Of a DNA stretch of 64,000 bases, positions 32,681 to 41,232 are shown piece by piece (within the stretch, counting starts at the first letter, position 1; each line of letters opens with the position of its first letter). Source of the DNA: GWE2-40-63 sp050179685 (GTDB taxonomy: Bacteria > Bacteroidota > Bacteroidia > Bacteroidales > SZUA-534); NCBI GenBank assembly GCA_050179685.1, contig JBFXEW010000024.1:14094-78093 (forward strand), in the 5' to 3' direction. The translations under genes and the position numbers were made by a program. Below the pieces are notes generated by a model, which saw only the letters and a program-made list of their open reading frames with translations, was not told the DNA's origin and did no database searches.

Positions 32681-34837
32681 ATGCAAATTCGATTAAAAAT
32701 AATTAAAATATCCCGATTAGCAATAGCGGAGACGCTCAAGAGACCGTTTTTGTTTTGGCAGCTGGTTCCGATGCTTTTGTTATTGATGCTGTCCGGAACT
32801 CTGAATGCTCAAACAGACAGGCCGGACTATTCAAAATACCAATTGTTGATGTTTGCCGAAAATGCTTCGCAATTGCACGATTTTATTTCTGAAGCAAACT
32901 ATCTTGAAGCTTATCTTAAGTTAGAGCCTGATGATGTAAAACTACGGTACAAACTGGGATTAGCCTATTTTAAAAACCGGAATTATTACCAGGCAGCGGC
33001 GCAGTTTAAGCAGAGCATGGAAACATCGGGTTCCATTAAAGAGCAGGCAACTTTTCAGTATGCTATGTGTCAAAAAAGTATGGGGAATTATACCGAAGCC
33101 CTTACTTATTTTGAGCAGTGCATTAAAAAAGCAAAAAACAGAAAACTGGTAATTCAGGCAAAAAACGCTTCGGCCGGATGCAAACTGGCTATTGACAGTG
33201 TATCGAACTACCGGGATTTGTTAATTGAACACTTGGGGCCGCAAATAAACAGCCGGCATTTGGATATCAGCCCTGTGTATTTATCCGACGAAAGTTTGCT
33301 GTTTGTAAGTATCGACAGCGATTCGGCCATTACCTATAAAACCGATGGTACGCAAGCCATTCCGCCCAAAGTATTTAAGGTAGCTCAAAAAAATACAAAC
33401 GGCTGGGAACTAACGAATCAGAGCATCCTTAGTCATTCCCTGGCTAGGGTCAATGTATCTGGTGGTGCATTTTCAGCCGACAAGCAGCGTTTTTATTTTA
33501 CGGTAAGCCAAAAAGACTGGAAAAATAAAACCATCAATACCATTTACATGACTGAAAAAACAGGCAGTTCGTGGAGTCCGCCGCTACTTTTGCCACCAGA
33601 GGTTAATTTAAAGGCATATACCGCTCTTCATGTTTCCGTGGGCGAAACCTACAACCCGAATCTGGAAGCCTTGTATTTTTCATCCGATCGTCCCGGAGGT
33701 TTTGGAGGCATGGATGTTTGGTACACCGTTTACAATAAGGCAAAAAAAACCTTTATTCCACCCCGTAATTGCGGTTCAAAAATCAATTCCGTTGCCGACG
33801 AAGTAACGCCTTTTTATCAATCCGAAATTAAAACCTTGTTTTATAGTTCCAATAAAATTGCGGGTTACGGAGGATTTGATGTTTACCGTGCCGTGGGAGC
33901 TCTGAACGATTGGACCCGGGCAAATTTGCTTGAATATCCGCTAAACTCCCATGCCGATGAGATTTATTATTCCCTGAATCCCGATTTGCTTTCCGGATAC
34001 CTGGTTTCAAATAAACCCGGCACTTACACTTACGCTCACGAGTATTGTTGTTACGATATTTATGGCTTTATCTATAAGGAAAACGAGTTGCCCGAAATTA
34101 AAGGAAAAGTGGTGCTAAGTCTCGACGCCACATTAAGCCGGTATTTGAACCGGGGAATTAAACTGCGTAAGGCCGATTCATTGGCTATGTTAAGTGAATA
34201 TTATCAGGAAACGGTAGCAAAATTGTACCTGCTTAACGACGAGGAAAGCGAGCCCATGCTAATTGAAGAACAGGTGTTGGCCGATACCGGAACCTATTCG
34301 TTTAAGGTGAATAAACAATTCGATTACCGCATCGATTTGGAACATAACAACGATAACATTGGAAGCATTTCCGTACCATCAGCAAGCATTTCCAGCGATT
34401 TGATGCTGCAATCCGACGATATCGAAATTGCCATTGTTCCTTCAAAACCTATCGAGATAAGCAATATAACTTACGGATTTAATGAGCAGGAGCTGAGCGA
34501 GACAGCAAAGCAAAGTTTGACTGGTACCTTAATTCCTTTGCTAAAAGATTTGCCCGATATTTATATCGAAGTTCATTCGCACACCGATAGTGTGGGCTCC
34601 GACGATTATAACCTGAAGCTTTCGCAACAAAGGGCGCATCGGGTAATTGAATTTTTGGTATCGAAGGGAATTGATCCGGACCGATTGATTGCCAAAGGTT
34701 TTGGCGAAACCCGGTTTGTGGCACCCAACAGCCTGCCCGATGGTTCGGATAATCCGGAAGGAAGGGAGCAGAACCGGCGAACTGAATTTGTGATTGTACA
34801 AAAAGCAAAAGTAAAAGCAAGAACGAACCGATGGTAG
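32681..34837 (+). CDS. OmpA-family TPR/PD40 protein of the T9SS cluster
   Basis: 718 residues from the ATG at 32681. The N-terminus has an unusually long basic leader before the hydrophobic core (PMLLLLMLSGTLNAQ), so translation may really begin at Met31 (32771). TPR units (about 50-150), PD40-like repeats (about 195-450, PNLEALYFSSDRPGGFGG) and a C-terminal OmpA peptidoglycan-binding domain (about 600-712, IYIEVHSHTDSVGSDDYN and NRRTEFVIV) follow. These proteins are commonly encoded beside PorP/SprF and are thought to tether the complex to the cell wall. The TonB-like segment found in some relatives is not evident. Confidence 0.85.
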   Translation: MQIRLKIIKISRLAIAETLKRPFLFWQLVPMLLLLMLSGTLNAQTDRPDYSKYQLLMFAENASQLHDFISEANYLEAYLKLEPDDVKLRYKLGLAYFKNRNYYQAAAQFKQSMETSGSIKEQATFQYAMCQKSMGNYTEALTYFEQCIKKAKNRKLVIQAKNASAGCKLAIDSVSNYRDLLIEHLGPQINSRHLDISPVYLSDESLLFVSIDSDSAITYKTDGTQAIPPKVFKVAQKNTNGWELTNQSILSHSLARVNVSGGAFSADKQRFYFTVSQKDWKNKTINTIYMTEKTGSSWSPPLLLPPEVNLKAYTALHVSVGETYNPNLEALYFSSDRPGGFGGMDVWYTVYNKAKKTFIPPRNCGSKINSVADEVTPFYQSEIKTLFYSSNKIAGYGGFDVYRAVGALNDWTRANLLEYPLNSHADEIYYSLNPDLLSGYLVSNKPGTYTYAHEYCCYDIYGFIYKENELPEIKGKVVLSLDATLSRYLNRGIKLRKADSLAMLSEYYQETVAKLYLLNDEESEPMLIEEQVLADTGTYSFKVNKQFDYRIDLEHNNDNIGSISVPSASISSDLMLQSDDIEIAIVPSKPIEISNITYGFNEQELSETAKQSLTGTLIPLLKDLPDIYIEVHSHTDSVGSDDYNLKLSQQRAHRVIEFLVSKGIDPDRLIAKGFGETRFVAPNSLPDGSDNPEGREQNRRTEFVIVQKAKVKARTNRW

Positions 34838-34897
34838 CTTTCTTGGTAAAGTAAATAGTTTAAAATGCGTAGTTTAAACCAATAAGCGTATTCAATT

Positions 34898-35548
34898 ATG
34901 GCACTTCTTTTTAAAAACACCAGCAAAACCATAAGTAAGATTGATGAATTCATCAATAAAGTTGAGGATTGCCTGATGCTTTATCGCGAGGCGATAAAAA
35001 ATTATTTGGACAATAAACCGGAACAAATGGCCGATCGCCTGCGAATGCTGGAACGCGAAGAAAATAAAGCCGACCGCCTGCAACGTTCGGTCGAGAATTA
35101 TTTTTTAAAACACTCTTTGTTGCCCCAACATGCTGCCGATATTTTAATGCTGCTCGATCACCTGGACGATATGGTTGATTTGGCTAAATATGGTTTGCAA
35201 CAAATTGAAATTGAATTGCCCGAAATTCCTGAAACCTACCGGATTGATTATTTAAAGTTAACCGAAATCAGTCTCGAAGCCGCACAGGAAGCCATTATGG
35301 GAACCCGTGCTTTTTTTCTGCATCCGCAAATGGCCAAAAACCATGCGCACAAAATTTATTTCTTTGAGAAAGAAACCGATCAGGTAGCCAATTTATTACG
35401 GAAACGCATTTTTCAGGAACCCAACGGGCTGCATCTTTCGCACAAATCGCAATTGCGCTATTTTACCCGCCATATTGAACAAATAAGCGACAGTGCCGAA
35501 GATGTGGCTGATGCCCTGGCTTTATTAACGGTTAAAATTAGTCTTTAA
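34898..35548 (+). CDS. DUF47/PhoU-like phosphate transport accessory protein
   Basis: 216 residues, all-helical, cytoplasmic. Two PhoU-type metal-binding motifs are visible: EREENKADRLQR near residue 50 and EKETDQVAN plus HIEQISDSAEDVAD in the C-terminal half. DUF47 proteins accompany PiT transporters and probably regulate them. The stop TAA shares its last base with the ATG of the PiT gene, so the two are translationally coupled. Confidence 0.88.
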   Translation: MALLFKNTSKTISKIDEFINKVEDCLMLYREAIKNYLDNKPEQMADRLRMLEREENKADRLQRSVENYFLKHSLLPQHAADILMLLDHLDDMVDLAKYGLQQIEIELPEIPETYRIDYLKLTEISLEAAQEAIMGTRAFFLHPQMAKNHAHKIYFFEKETDQVANLLRKRIFQEPNGLHLSHKSQLRYFTRHIEQISDSAEDVADALALLTVKISL

Positions 35549-36909
35549 TGGTTTGGTTCTTTTTATCGAGCGGCATTTTTCTGGGCTGGTCGCTGGGGGC
35601 TAACGATGCTGCCAATGTTTTTGGTTCGGCAGTTGGTTCACGCATGTTGAAATTCAGAACAGCTGCTCTGGTAGCCAGTATTTTTGTTATTCTGGGAGCA
35701 ACATTTCAGGGTTCGGGTGGTTCCGAAACCTTAGGAAAACTGGGCGCGGTTGATGCCATTGCGGGCTCGTTTACTGTTGCTTTTTCAGCAGCCATCACGG
35801 TTTTTTGGATGACGCGTTTAAAAATTCCGGTCAGCACTTCGCAGGCTATTGTTGGGGGAATCATCGGCTGGAATCTTTACACGGGCCGAGCCACCGATTC
35901 TCAAACATTAATTGAAATAGTAACAACCTGGGGTTCCGGAATTGTACTGGGAGCTGTTTTTGCCATTTTGCTTTTTATGCTCCTGCGGTTTTTGCTGAAA
36001 CGGATTTCCATTCATCTGCTTTGGCGCGATGCCTGGTTGCGATTTTTTCTATTGGTAATTGGTGCTTTCGGAGCTTTTAGTCTGGGAGCCAATAATATTG
36101 CCAACGTAATGGGGGTGTTTGTTTCCGCGGTTCAATTTCCGGATATGGATTTGGGACTTTTTATCCTTTCGGGCGAGCAGCAATTGTTCTTTTTGGGAGG
36201 ACTGGCCATTTCGCTGGGAATTATAACTTATTCAAAAAAGGTAATGAAAACAGTGGGCGAAAACATTATGCCCTTGCGTGGCGAAACGGCCATGGTGGTG
36301 GTTTTGGCGCAGGCACTCGTGCTTTTCGTGTTTTCGTCGCAGCATTTGTCCGATGCATTTCAGGCCATAGGTTTACCGCGAATCCCGCTGGTTCCGGTTT
36401 CCAGTTCACAGGTAATTATAGGTGCTATTTTGGGTATAGGTTTACTTAAAGGGGTACAGAATATGCGTTTCAATATTCTGGGAACCATTTCGTTGGGATG
36501 GCTTGCAACGCCTGTTATTACCGGAGTAATTGCCTTTTTCTCGCTCTTTTTTGTAAACAATGTGTTTAAGCTCGAAGTGCAACAAGCTTTACCAAGTAAT
36601 GAAAACCCAACAGTAATTGTATCGGCCGACAGTGTACCGGTTCAGGTGGATGTTGCTGATACGGTAATGCTCAGCGATAGTGTTTTATTGGAATTGCCGG
36701 CATCCAATGTTAACGTTGAAAGTGCAGGCAGCAATACACCCATTGTAGTATTGTTTCTGGTAATTGGTATTTTGGTTTTGATGGCTTCGTCCATTACTTT
36801 TTTGTTTATCCGGCAAAAACGCATCAACCATAACCTGATGGAAATTAAAGCCCAGCTGAACGAGTTGATGGAAAACGAAGGTGGTACTGACACAAAAAGG
36901 TTTAGGTAA
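35548..36909 (+). CDS. Inorganic phosphate transporter, PiT family
   Basis: 453 residues, about ten to eleven membrane helices. The duplicated PiT signature is clear: GANDAANVFGSAVGSRML near residue 17 and GANNIANVMGVFVSA near 182. It carries phosphate (usually as a metal-phosphate complex) driven by H+ or Na+. An extra C-terminal stretch after about 360 is rich in Val/Ser/Asp, then has one more hydrophobic helix (IVVLFLVIGILVLMASSITF) and a charged tail; the core family normally ends before this. It pairs with the DUF47 gene. Confidence 0.9.
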   Translation: MVWFFLSSGIFLGWSLGANDAANVFGSAVGSRMLKFRTAALVASIFVILGATFQGSGGSETLGKLGAVDAIAGSFTVAFSAAITVFWMTRLKIPVSTSQAIVGGIIGWNLYTGRATDSQTLIEIVTTWGSGIVLGAVFAILLFMLLRFLLKRISIHLLWRDAWLRFFLLVIGAFGAFSLGANNIANVMGVFVSAVQFPDMDLGLFILSGEQQLFFLGGLAISLGIITYSKKVMKTVGENIMPLRGETAMVVVLAQALVLFVFSSQHLSDAFQAIGLPRIPLVPVSSSQVIIGAILGIGLLKGVQNMRFNILGTISLGWLATPVITGVIAFFSLFFVNNVFKLEVQQALPSNENPTVIVSADSVPVQVDVADTVMLSDSVLLELPASNVNVESAGSNTPIVVLFLVIGILVLMASSITFLFIRQKRINHNLMEIKAQLNELMENEGGTDTKRFR

Positions 36910-36924
36910 GGAAGCAATAATTGT

Positions 36925-36932
36925 TAATTTTG
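36925..36932 (+). promoter_or_regulatory. -7 box TAATTTTG for the MFS gene
   Basis: A full TAnnTTTG match lies 17 bp before the ATG at 36950. TTTAGG at 36901 could be a -33 element at 20-bp spacing. It implies that the MFS gene has its own promoter despite following the PiT gene closely. Confidence 0.5.
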
Positions 36933-36949
36933 CCTGACAAAACAGCATC

Positions 36950-38209
36950 ATGAGTAGCATCGTAAAAAACCTGCAATTCTATAAGTTCAGTCTATACGGT
37001 TTTTTTAAAAACCTTAAATTCTTTGAACCTTTTCTTATCCTCTTTTTTCTGGATAAGGGATTGTCTTATACGCAGATTGGTGTGTTGTATGCCATTCGTG
37101 AAATAAGCATAAACGTACTGGAAATCCCAACCGGGATAATGGCCGATTTGCTTGGTCGCAAGCGCACCATGATAGCCTCGTTTGTATCGTATATTGCTTC
37201 CTTTTTGGTTTTTTATCTATTCAACGAATTTTGGATTTTTGTTTTAGCCATGCTGGCTTTTAGCTTTGGCGATGCTTTTCGGACAGGAACCCACAAAGCC
37301 ATGATTTTTGAATACCTGAAGCTCAACAACTGGCAGGATCAAAAAGTAGCTTATTACGGACATACCCGCTCGTGGTCGCAAATTGGATCGGCGGTTTCGT
37401 CGTTAATTGCAGCGGGTATTGTTATTTATACCGGAAATTACAGTGCGGTTTTTTTATGGGCTTTGTTACCCTATTTTGCCGATTTAATATTGATAGCCAG
37501 TTATCCGAAGGAACTCGACGGCAAGATTAAAAACAACACCACAACCTTTCGTGAAAAGTTTGTCGAAATTAAAACGGGGGTTATTATTTCACTTAAAAAC
37601 CGCTTGTTTTTTAAATTGATAGGCAACCTGGCCATTTTCGAAGGTTTGTTTAAGGCTTCGAAAGATTATTTGCAGCCCATGGTGGTGCTTACTTTTATGG
37701 CCATTCCTTTTTTAGACGATGTTCCTACCGAAACCAAATCGGCAGTAACGCTCGGATTAATTTATTTTGTGGTTTACCTGATTACTTCATACGCATCGCG
37801 CAACTCCGGCTGGGTGGTCGATAAATTAGGTTCAACGCACCGGGCAATTAACATTACGCTATGGTTGGGAGCTTTGGTTGGTATTGGCAGTGGTTTTTTA
37901 ATCGGATTCCGAATGCCGGTTTTGGCATTGGTGGTATTTGTGTTTTTGTTTTTTATTCAGAATATCCGTAAACCCGTTGGTGTGGCTGCTGTGGCTGATA
38001 CCTTCGACGAAAAAGTTTTAGCCACAGGTTTATCGGTACAATCGCAGTTCGATTCCCTTTTTGCTTCGTTTTTTGCTTTGGGCCTGGGTGTTTTAGCCGA
38101 TTATACCAGTGTGGGAAATGCGCTGATTGTTGTAAGTTCTGTATTATTACTGCTTTCGTTTTTTGTTCGGTTGCCTCATGCAAAAGATCAGAAACTTACT
38201 TCACATTAA
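36950..38209 (+). CDS. MFS transporter
   Basis: 419 residues, about 12 membrane helices. The loop 2-3 motif is present as GIMADLLGRKRTM. The N-terminal half resembles MFS proteins predicted to export drugs or small molecules (LSYTQIGVLYAIREISINVL). Substrate cannot be told. Its last 14 bases overlap the convergent lipoprotein gene. Confidence 0.85.
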   Translation: MSSIVKNLQFYKFSLYGFFKNLKFFEPFLILFFLDKGLSYTQIGVLYAIREISINVLEIPTGIMADLLGRKRTMIASFVSYIASFLVFYLFNEFWIFVLAMLAFSFGDAFRTGTHKAMIFEYLKLNNWQDQKVAYYGHTRSWSQIGSAVSSLIAAGIVIYTGNYSAVFLWALLPYFADLILIASYPKELDGKIKNNTTTFREKFVEIKTGVIISLKNRLFFKLIGNLAIFEGLFKASKDYLQPMVVLTFMAIPFLDDVPTETKSAVTLGLIYFVVYLITSYASRNSGWVVDKLGSTHRAINITLWLGALVGIGSGFLIGFRMPVLALVVFVFLFFIQNIRKPVGVAAVADTFDEKVLATGLSVQSQFDSLFASFFALGLGVLADYTSVGNALIVVSSVLLLLSFFVRLPHAKDQKLTSH

Positions 38210-38654
38210 AACGGAGTATCACTTCTTTATCGGATTGTCTGGGAATTATGGCGCAATTAAATGAGCTAATTAGCATTTCGCAAGTGCCTTCACCAATCAT
38301 TTCAATATCGTAATCGTAACTTGCATTATCGGGTTGAAAAAATACCTTGCGGTTAAAGGTGGCACTACATCCGCTGGTTTGAGTAAATTTTCCGGCAAAA
38401 AAGGCCACATCAAAATCTATAGTTGGTAAATGGGTGGTATCGCAATAAGGGAAAAAATAACGTTTGATGGTATCCTGAAATATTTGGTAGTCGGCAGTAT
38501 TTGTAATAATAACATCGGCTTGCTGGAGTTTAATAGTTGAAAAACAATCGGAATTCAACTCAAAAAAAACGGCATCGAGCTTTATTTTTTCCGATTCTTT
38601 GGAGCAGGAGGCTAACAGGAAGATTACGATTAGGGAGCGAATGATGGTTTTCAT
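38196..38654 (-). CDS. Small lipoprotein of unknown function
   Basis: 152 residues with a lipoprotein signal (IFLLASCSKES, Cys near 17). The mature part is beta-rich (IDFDVAFFAGKFTQTSGCSA, then EVILRFNVK) and carries several cysteines. The strand pattern around the IDF-FFAGK segment recalls small PrcB-like beta proteins, but this is a weak resemblance. It is convergent with the MFS gene, with a 14-bp overlap. Confidence 0.6.
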   Translation of the reverse strand: MKTIIRSLIVIFLLASCSKESEKIKLDAVFFELNSDCFSTIKLQQADVIITNTADYQIFQDTIKRYFFPYCDTTHLPTIDFDVAFFAGKFTQTSGCSATFNRKVFFQPDNASYDYDIEMIGEGTCEMLISSFNCAIIPRQSDKEVILRFNVK

Positions 38655-38759
38655 AGTTCAGCGCTATTTAAAAACCTAAAAGTACAAAAATGTTACTTGC
38701 AATGGTAAAATGCTTGACGATTTAACTTACTTTTCCGATTTTTGACAAAATTTTATCCT

Positions 38760-39716
38760 ATGGAAACAAAAATTCTGGTTACCCAATATATTCCTAAAGA
38801 AGGACTCAGTGAATTATTTGAGAAGTATTATGTGATTATGCCCGGCAAAAGCGGATTTACCCGCGAGGAACAGTTGGAACTGATAAAAGATGCCGATGTG
38901 CTTTTATCGTTGTTTAACGCTCCGGTTGATAAGGAATTGATTGCAGCAGGAAAAAAATTACGGATGATAGCCAATTTTGGCGTGGGTTATAACAACATTG
39001 ATTTGGAATATGCCCGGCAACGCAATTTGGTAGTGAGTAATACGCCCGATCCGGTTACCATTCCCACGGCCGAACATACCATGGGATTAATTTTAGCTGT
39101 AATGCGCCGCATTTCGGAAATGGATCGAAAAATAAGACAAAACCAGGTAGCCGATTGGAAAGTTATGAGTAACCTGGGTTTTTCGTTGCAGAACAAAACC
39201 CTCGGTATTATTGGAATGGGAAAAATTGGTCAGGCTACAACCCGCATGGCTCAGGCTTTTGGTATGAAGGTGGTGTATCACAGTCGCAATAAAATTGATA
39301 AATCCCTGGAAGCATCTTTGAATACCACCTGGCTAGAACTAAACGATTTGTTGCATCAAAGCGATGTGGTTAGTCTGCATGTTCCCTTAACCGGGGAGAC
39401 TACGCATTTAATCGGGAAATGTGAGTTGATAAAAATGAAAGATACAGCCTTTATTATAAACACGGCTCGTGGCCCGATCATAAACGAAGCGGAATTGGTT
39501 GAGGCTTTACAGGAAAAGGAAATTGCCGGTGCAGCGCTCGATGTTTTTGAGGCAGAGCCAGCTATTCATCAGGCTTTACTTAGCATGAATAATGTGGTGC
39601 TTACTCCGCACATTGGCACAGGAACCATTGAGACCCGAATTGCTACTGCGCAATGTGCTGCCGATAATATTGTTGCCTTTCTGGAGAGAAAGCAAGTTCC
39701 CAATCGGGTGATATAG
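38760..39716 (+). CDS. D-isomer-specific 2-hydroxyacid dehydrogenase
   Basis: 318 residues from the ATG at 38760. An ATG six codons earlier is open, but METKILVTQYIPKEG starts directly on the first strand. The NAD-binding motif GIIGMGKIGQ (near 146) and the catalytic triad are present: Arg in NTARGPIIN, Glu in FEAEP, His in LTPHIGTGT. It resembles glyoxylate/hydroxypyruvate reductases (GyaR type), which reduce small 2-oxoacids with NAD(P)H. The exact substrate is not determined. It stands alone. Confidence 0.88.
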   Translation: METKILVTQYIPKEGLSELFEKYYVIMPGKSGFTREEQLELIKDADVLLSLFNAPVDKELIAAGKKLRMIANFGVGYNNIDLEYARQRNLVVSNTPDPVTIPTAEHTMGLILAVMRRISEMDRKIRQNQVADWKVMSNLGFSLQNKTLGIIGMGKIGQATTRMAQAFGMKVVYHSRNKIDKSLEASLNTTWLELNDLLHQSDVVSLHVPLTGETTHLIGKCELIKMKDTAFIINTARGPIINEAELVEALQEKEIAGAALDVFEAEPAIHQALLSMNNVVLTPHIGTGTIETRIATAQCAADNIVAFLERKQVPNRVI

Positions 39717-39749
39717 TTGTACTTTGTTTTATAGTTTTTTCTGGAGAGG

Positions 39750-40196
39750 CTAAAAATCTTTTGCCATGCAGATGCTGTCGCTAAAGTTTACGTAGGGACC
39801 ATAATTTGGAATAATGGTATAACCTAGTTTTTTATATAGATTTTGCGCTTCGTGTTGATTCACGCCTGTTTCCAGAATAGCTCCGATAAAGCCATCTTCC
39901 CGGGCCCAGTTTTCCAGTTCCTTAAGAATTTGTTCGCCGATTTTTTGTCCACGATAGTTCTTGTGAACAAACATGCGTTTAATTTCGGCACGTTTTTCAT
40001 TTATTTTAAAGCCGCCACAAGCTATGGGCTGGTTGTTATGGTACGCAACAATAACCCATTTTACTTTATCCACCCGGTTAAATTCAGCAAATTTGGCTTG
40101 TTCATCGCCATTGGTTACCGTAAGGTCGGCATCGAGCTCACGGATTAAGTCCATAAAATGCGGGTCGCTGCTGTTGGTTCTTTTGTAGTTTATCAT
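39750..40196 (-). CDS. GNAT family N-acetyltransferase
   Basis: 148 residues. The acetyl-CoA-binding motif is EIKRMFVHKNYRGQKIGEQI, with the pyrophosphate loop RGQKIG. An ILETGVNQHEAQNLYKKLGY segment forms the C-terminal half of the GNAT fold. The acceptor substrate is unknown. A minus-strand -7 box lies 25 bp upstream. Confidence 0.88.
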   Translation of the reverse strand: MINYKRTNSSDPHFMDLIRELDADLTVTNGDEQAKFAEFNRVDKVKWVIVAYHNNQPIACGGFKINEKRAEIKRMFVHKNYRGQKIGEQILKELENWAREDGFIGAILETGVNQHEAQNLYKKLGYTIIPNYGPYVNFSDSICMAKDF

Positions 40197-40221
40197 GCTG
40201 TTAAAACTAAATTAAGCGCTG

Positions 40222-40229
40222 CAAAATTA
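40222..40229 (-). promoter_or_regulatory. -7 box TAATTTTG for the GNAT gene
   Basis: Minus-strand TAATTTTG, a full TAnnTTTG match, 25 bp before the start codon at 40196. No clear -33 element. Confidence 0.45.
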
Positions 40230-40366
40230 GAAGAATTTGGAGAATTGGTTGTAAATTTTTAGTTGATTGAGTTGAGAAATTGGTTTTCTGTCTTATTTGC
40301 CGTTAAAGTTTATGTTGTCGAATGTTTTTTACCATAAAGTAGTGCAAATCATTTTAAACATTTCAA

Positions 40367-40564
40367 ATGATATTCAATGCTCCATCAATTTCGTTTAGTT
40401 TAACTGTTTTGCTACTCGTTGCGGCGGGAGGTCAATTTGTGCGTTACAGTGAGTTTAATGTTTCGTATGCCATCTCAGTGTGAAGTGATGGGCGCTTTGA
40501 AGTTAGTCTGGTGAATTTCGAAACGGGTAAATTTTTTCTGGTCCGGCTTAAAAAAGTGTTTTAA
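40367..40564 (+). pseudogene. Possible remnant of a T9SS-type exported protein, interrupted by TGA
   Basis: From the ATG at 40367 the frame encodes a hydrophobic leader and VAAGGQFVRYSEFNVSYAIS, meets TGA at 40481-40483, and continues in the same frame as SDGRFEVSLVNFETGKFFLV RLKKVF to TAA at 40562. The first part resembles the start of Bacteroidota surface proteins (AGG-x-Y...VSYTIGE). The second part resembles the last strands of a type A sorting domain (GkYfvrikk). Both halves staying in frame suggests that an original gene lost its middle and gained a stop. Weak evidence. Confidence 0.3.
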
Positions 40565-40639
40565 AGGGGTTTTGGATCGACAAGTTGGCAGCTCCTTTTC
40601 TTTTTTTGCCAAAATTACGGATGGAAAGCTCATACTTTT

Positions 40640-40760
40640 GCTTTTTTGTTAAAACCTACACTAAGTTTTCCCATTCCATTGCTTTTTTGTTAAAACCTAC
40701 CCTAAGTTTTTGCATTCTTTTGTTTTTTGAATCAATCTTAGGGTAAGAAAGTACTTTCAA
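40640..40760. repeat. Three-unit palindrome array, 41-bp period
   Basis: Dyad centres are at about 40660, 40701 and 40742, exactly 41 bp apart. Units one and two share gcttttttgttaaaacctac and ctaagtttt. The dyad is AAAAC-N9-GTTTT. Unit three carries the core in the opposite sense (CTTAGGGTAAG versus CTACCCTAAG). No gene overlaps it. The nearest start is the antitoxin about 240 bp downstream. Confidence 0.65.
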
Positions 40761-40941
40761 GGGTTTTTTTTGTAGGTCAGATTTTTTGCCATAGTTTATT
40801 AGGTTTATTATGGTTGCAGTATTCTGTATTTTGGTTTTGTTGAGTTTAAAAATACAGATTTTAATTTACAATAAAACAAAATGAGATTGGTGGCATTACA
40901 CAAAACCAATGATTCATAACTGAATATATTGATTGATTGAG

Positions 40942-40949
40942 TATATTTG
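40942..40949 (+). promoter_or_regulatory. -7 box TATATTTG for the toxin-antitoxin operon
   Basis: A full TAnnTTTG match, 46 bp before the antitoxin ATG. The TTGATTGATTG run just upstream offers TTG boxes, but at shorter than usual spacing. Confidence 0.45.
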
Positions 40950-40995
40950 TAAAAAACATTTTTGCAAATTAATTAAAAAAGCATAAGCTTAGTTT

Positions 40996-41232
40996 ATGAA
41001 TATACAAGCCCAGAAAGCAATTATTATTGAGCAATTTAAACAGGTAAATGATATAAACCTGATAAACGCCATTAAAAGTATGCTCGATTATGCTCTGAAA
41101 ATAGAAAAAGAAAACCATGAAGTTCCTGAACAGCACCAAAAACTGGTGATGGAACGTTTTGAAGATGTAAGAAAAAATCCGGAGAAGCTTATAGATTGGG
41201 ATGAAGCAAAAAAAACGCTAAAAACCAGATGA
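40996..41232 (+). CDS. Antitoxin of a RelE/ParE-type module
   Basis: 78 residues, helical, charged, with a C-terminal VMERFEDVRKNPEKLIDWDE and EAKKTLKTR segment typical of the short antitoxins that precede ParE toxins in Bacteroidota. The N-terminal half is probably the dimerisation part. It overlaps the toxin start by 4 bp (ATGA). The gene is intact although its toxin is not. Confidence 0.75.
   Translation: MNIQAQKAIIIEQFKQVNDINLINAIKSMLDYALKIEKENHEVPEQHQKLVMERFEDVRKNPEKLIDWDEAKKTLKTR

Larger units (their letters stand above)
40197..40995. other. Intergenic region with a decayed fragment and a palindrome array
   Basis: About 800 bases. They hold a -7 box for the GNAT gene (40222-40229), a possible pseudogene (40367-40564), the 41-bp array (40640-40760) and a -7 box for the antitoxin (40942-40949). 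Nothing else is supported. Confidence 0.5.
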
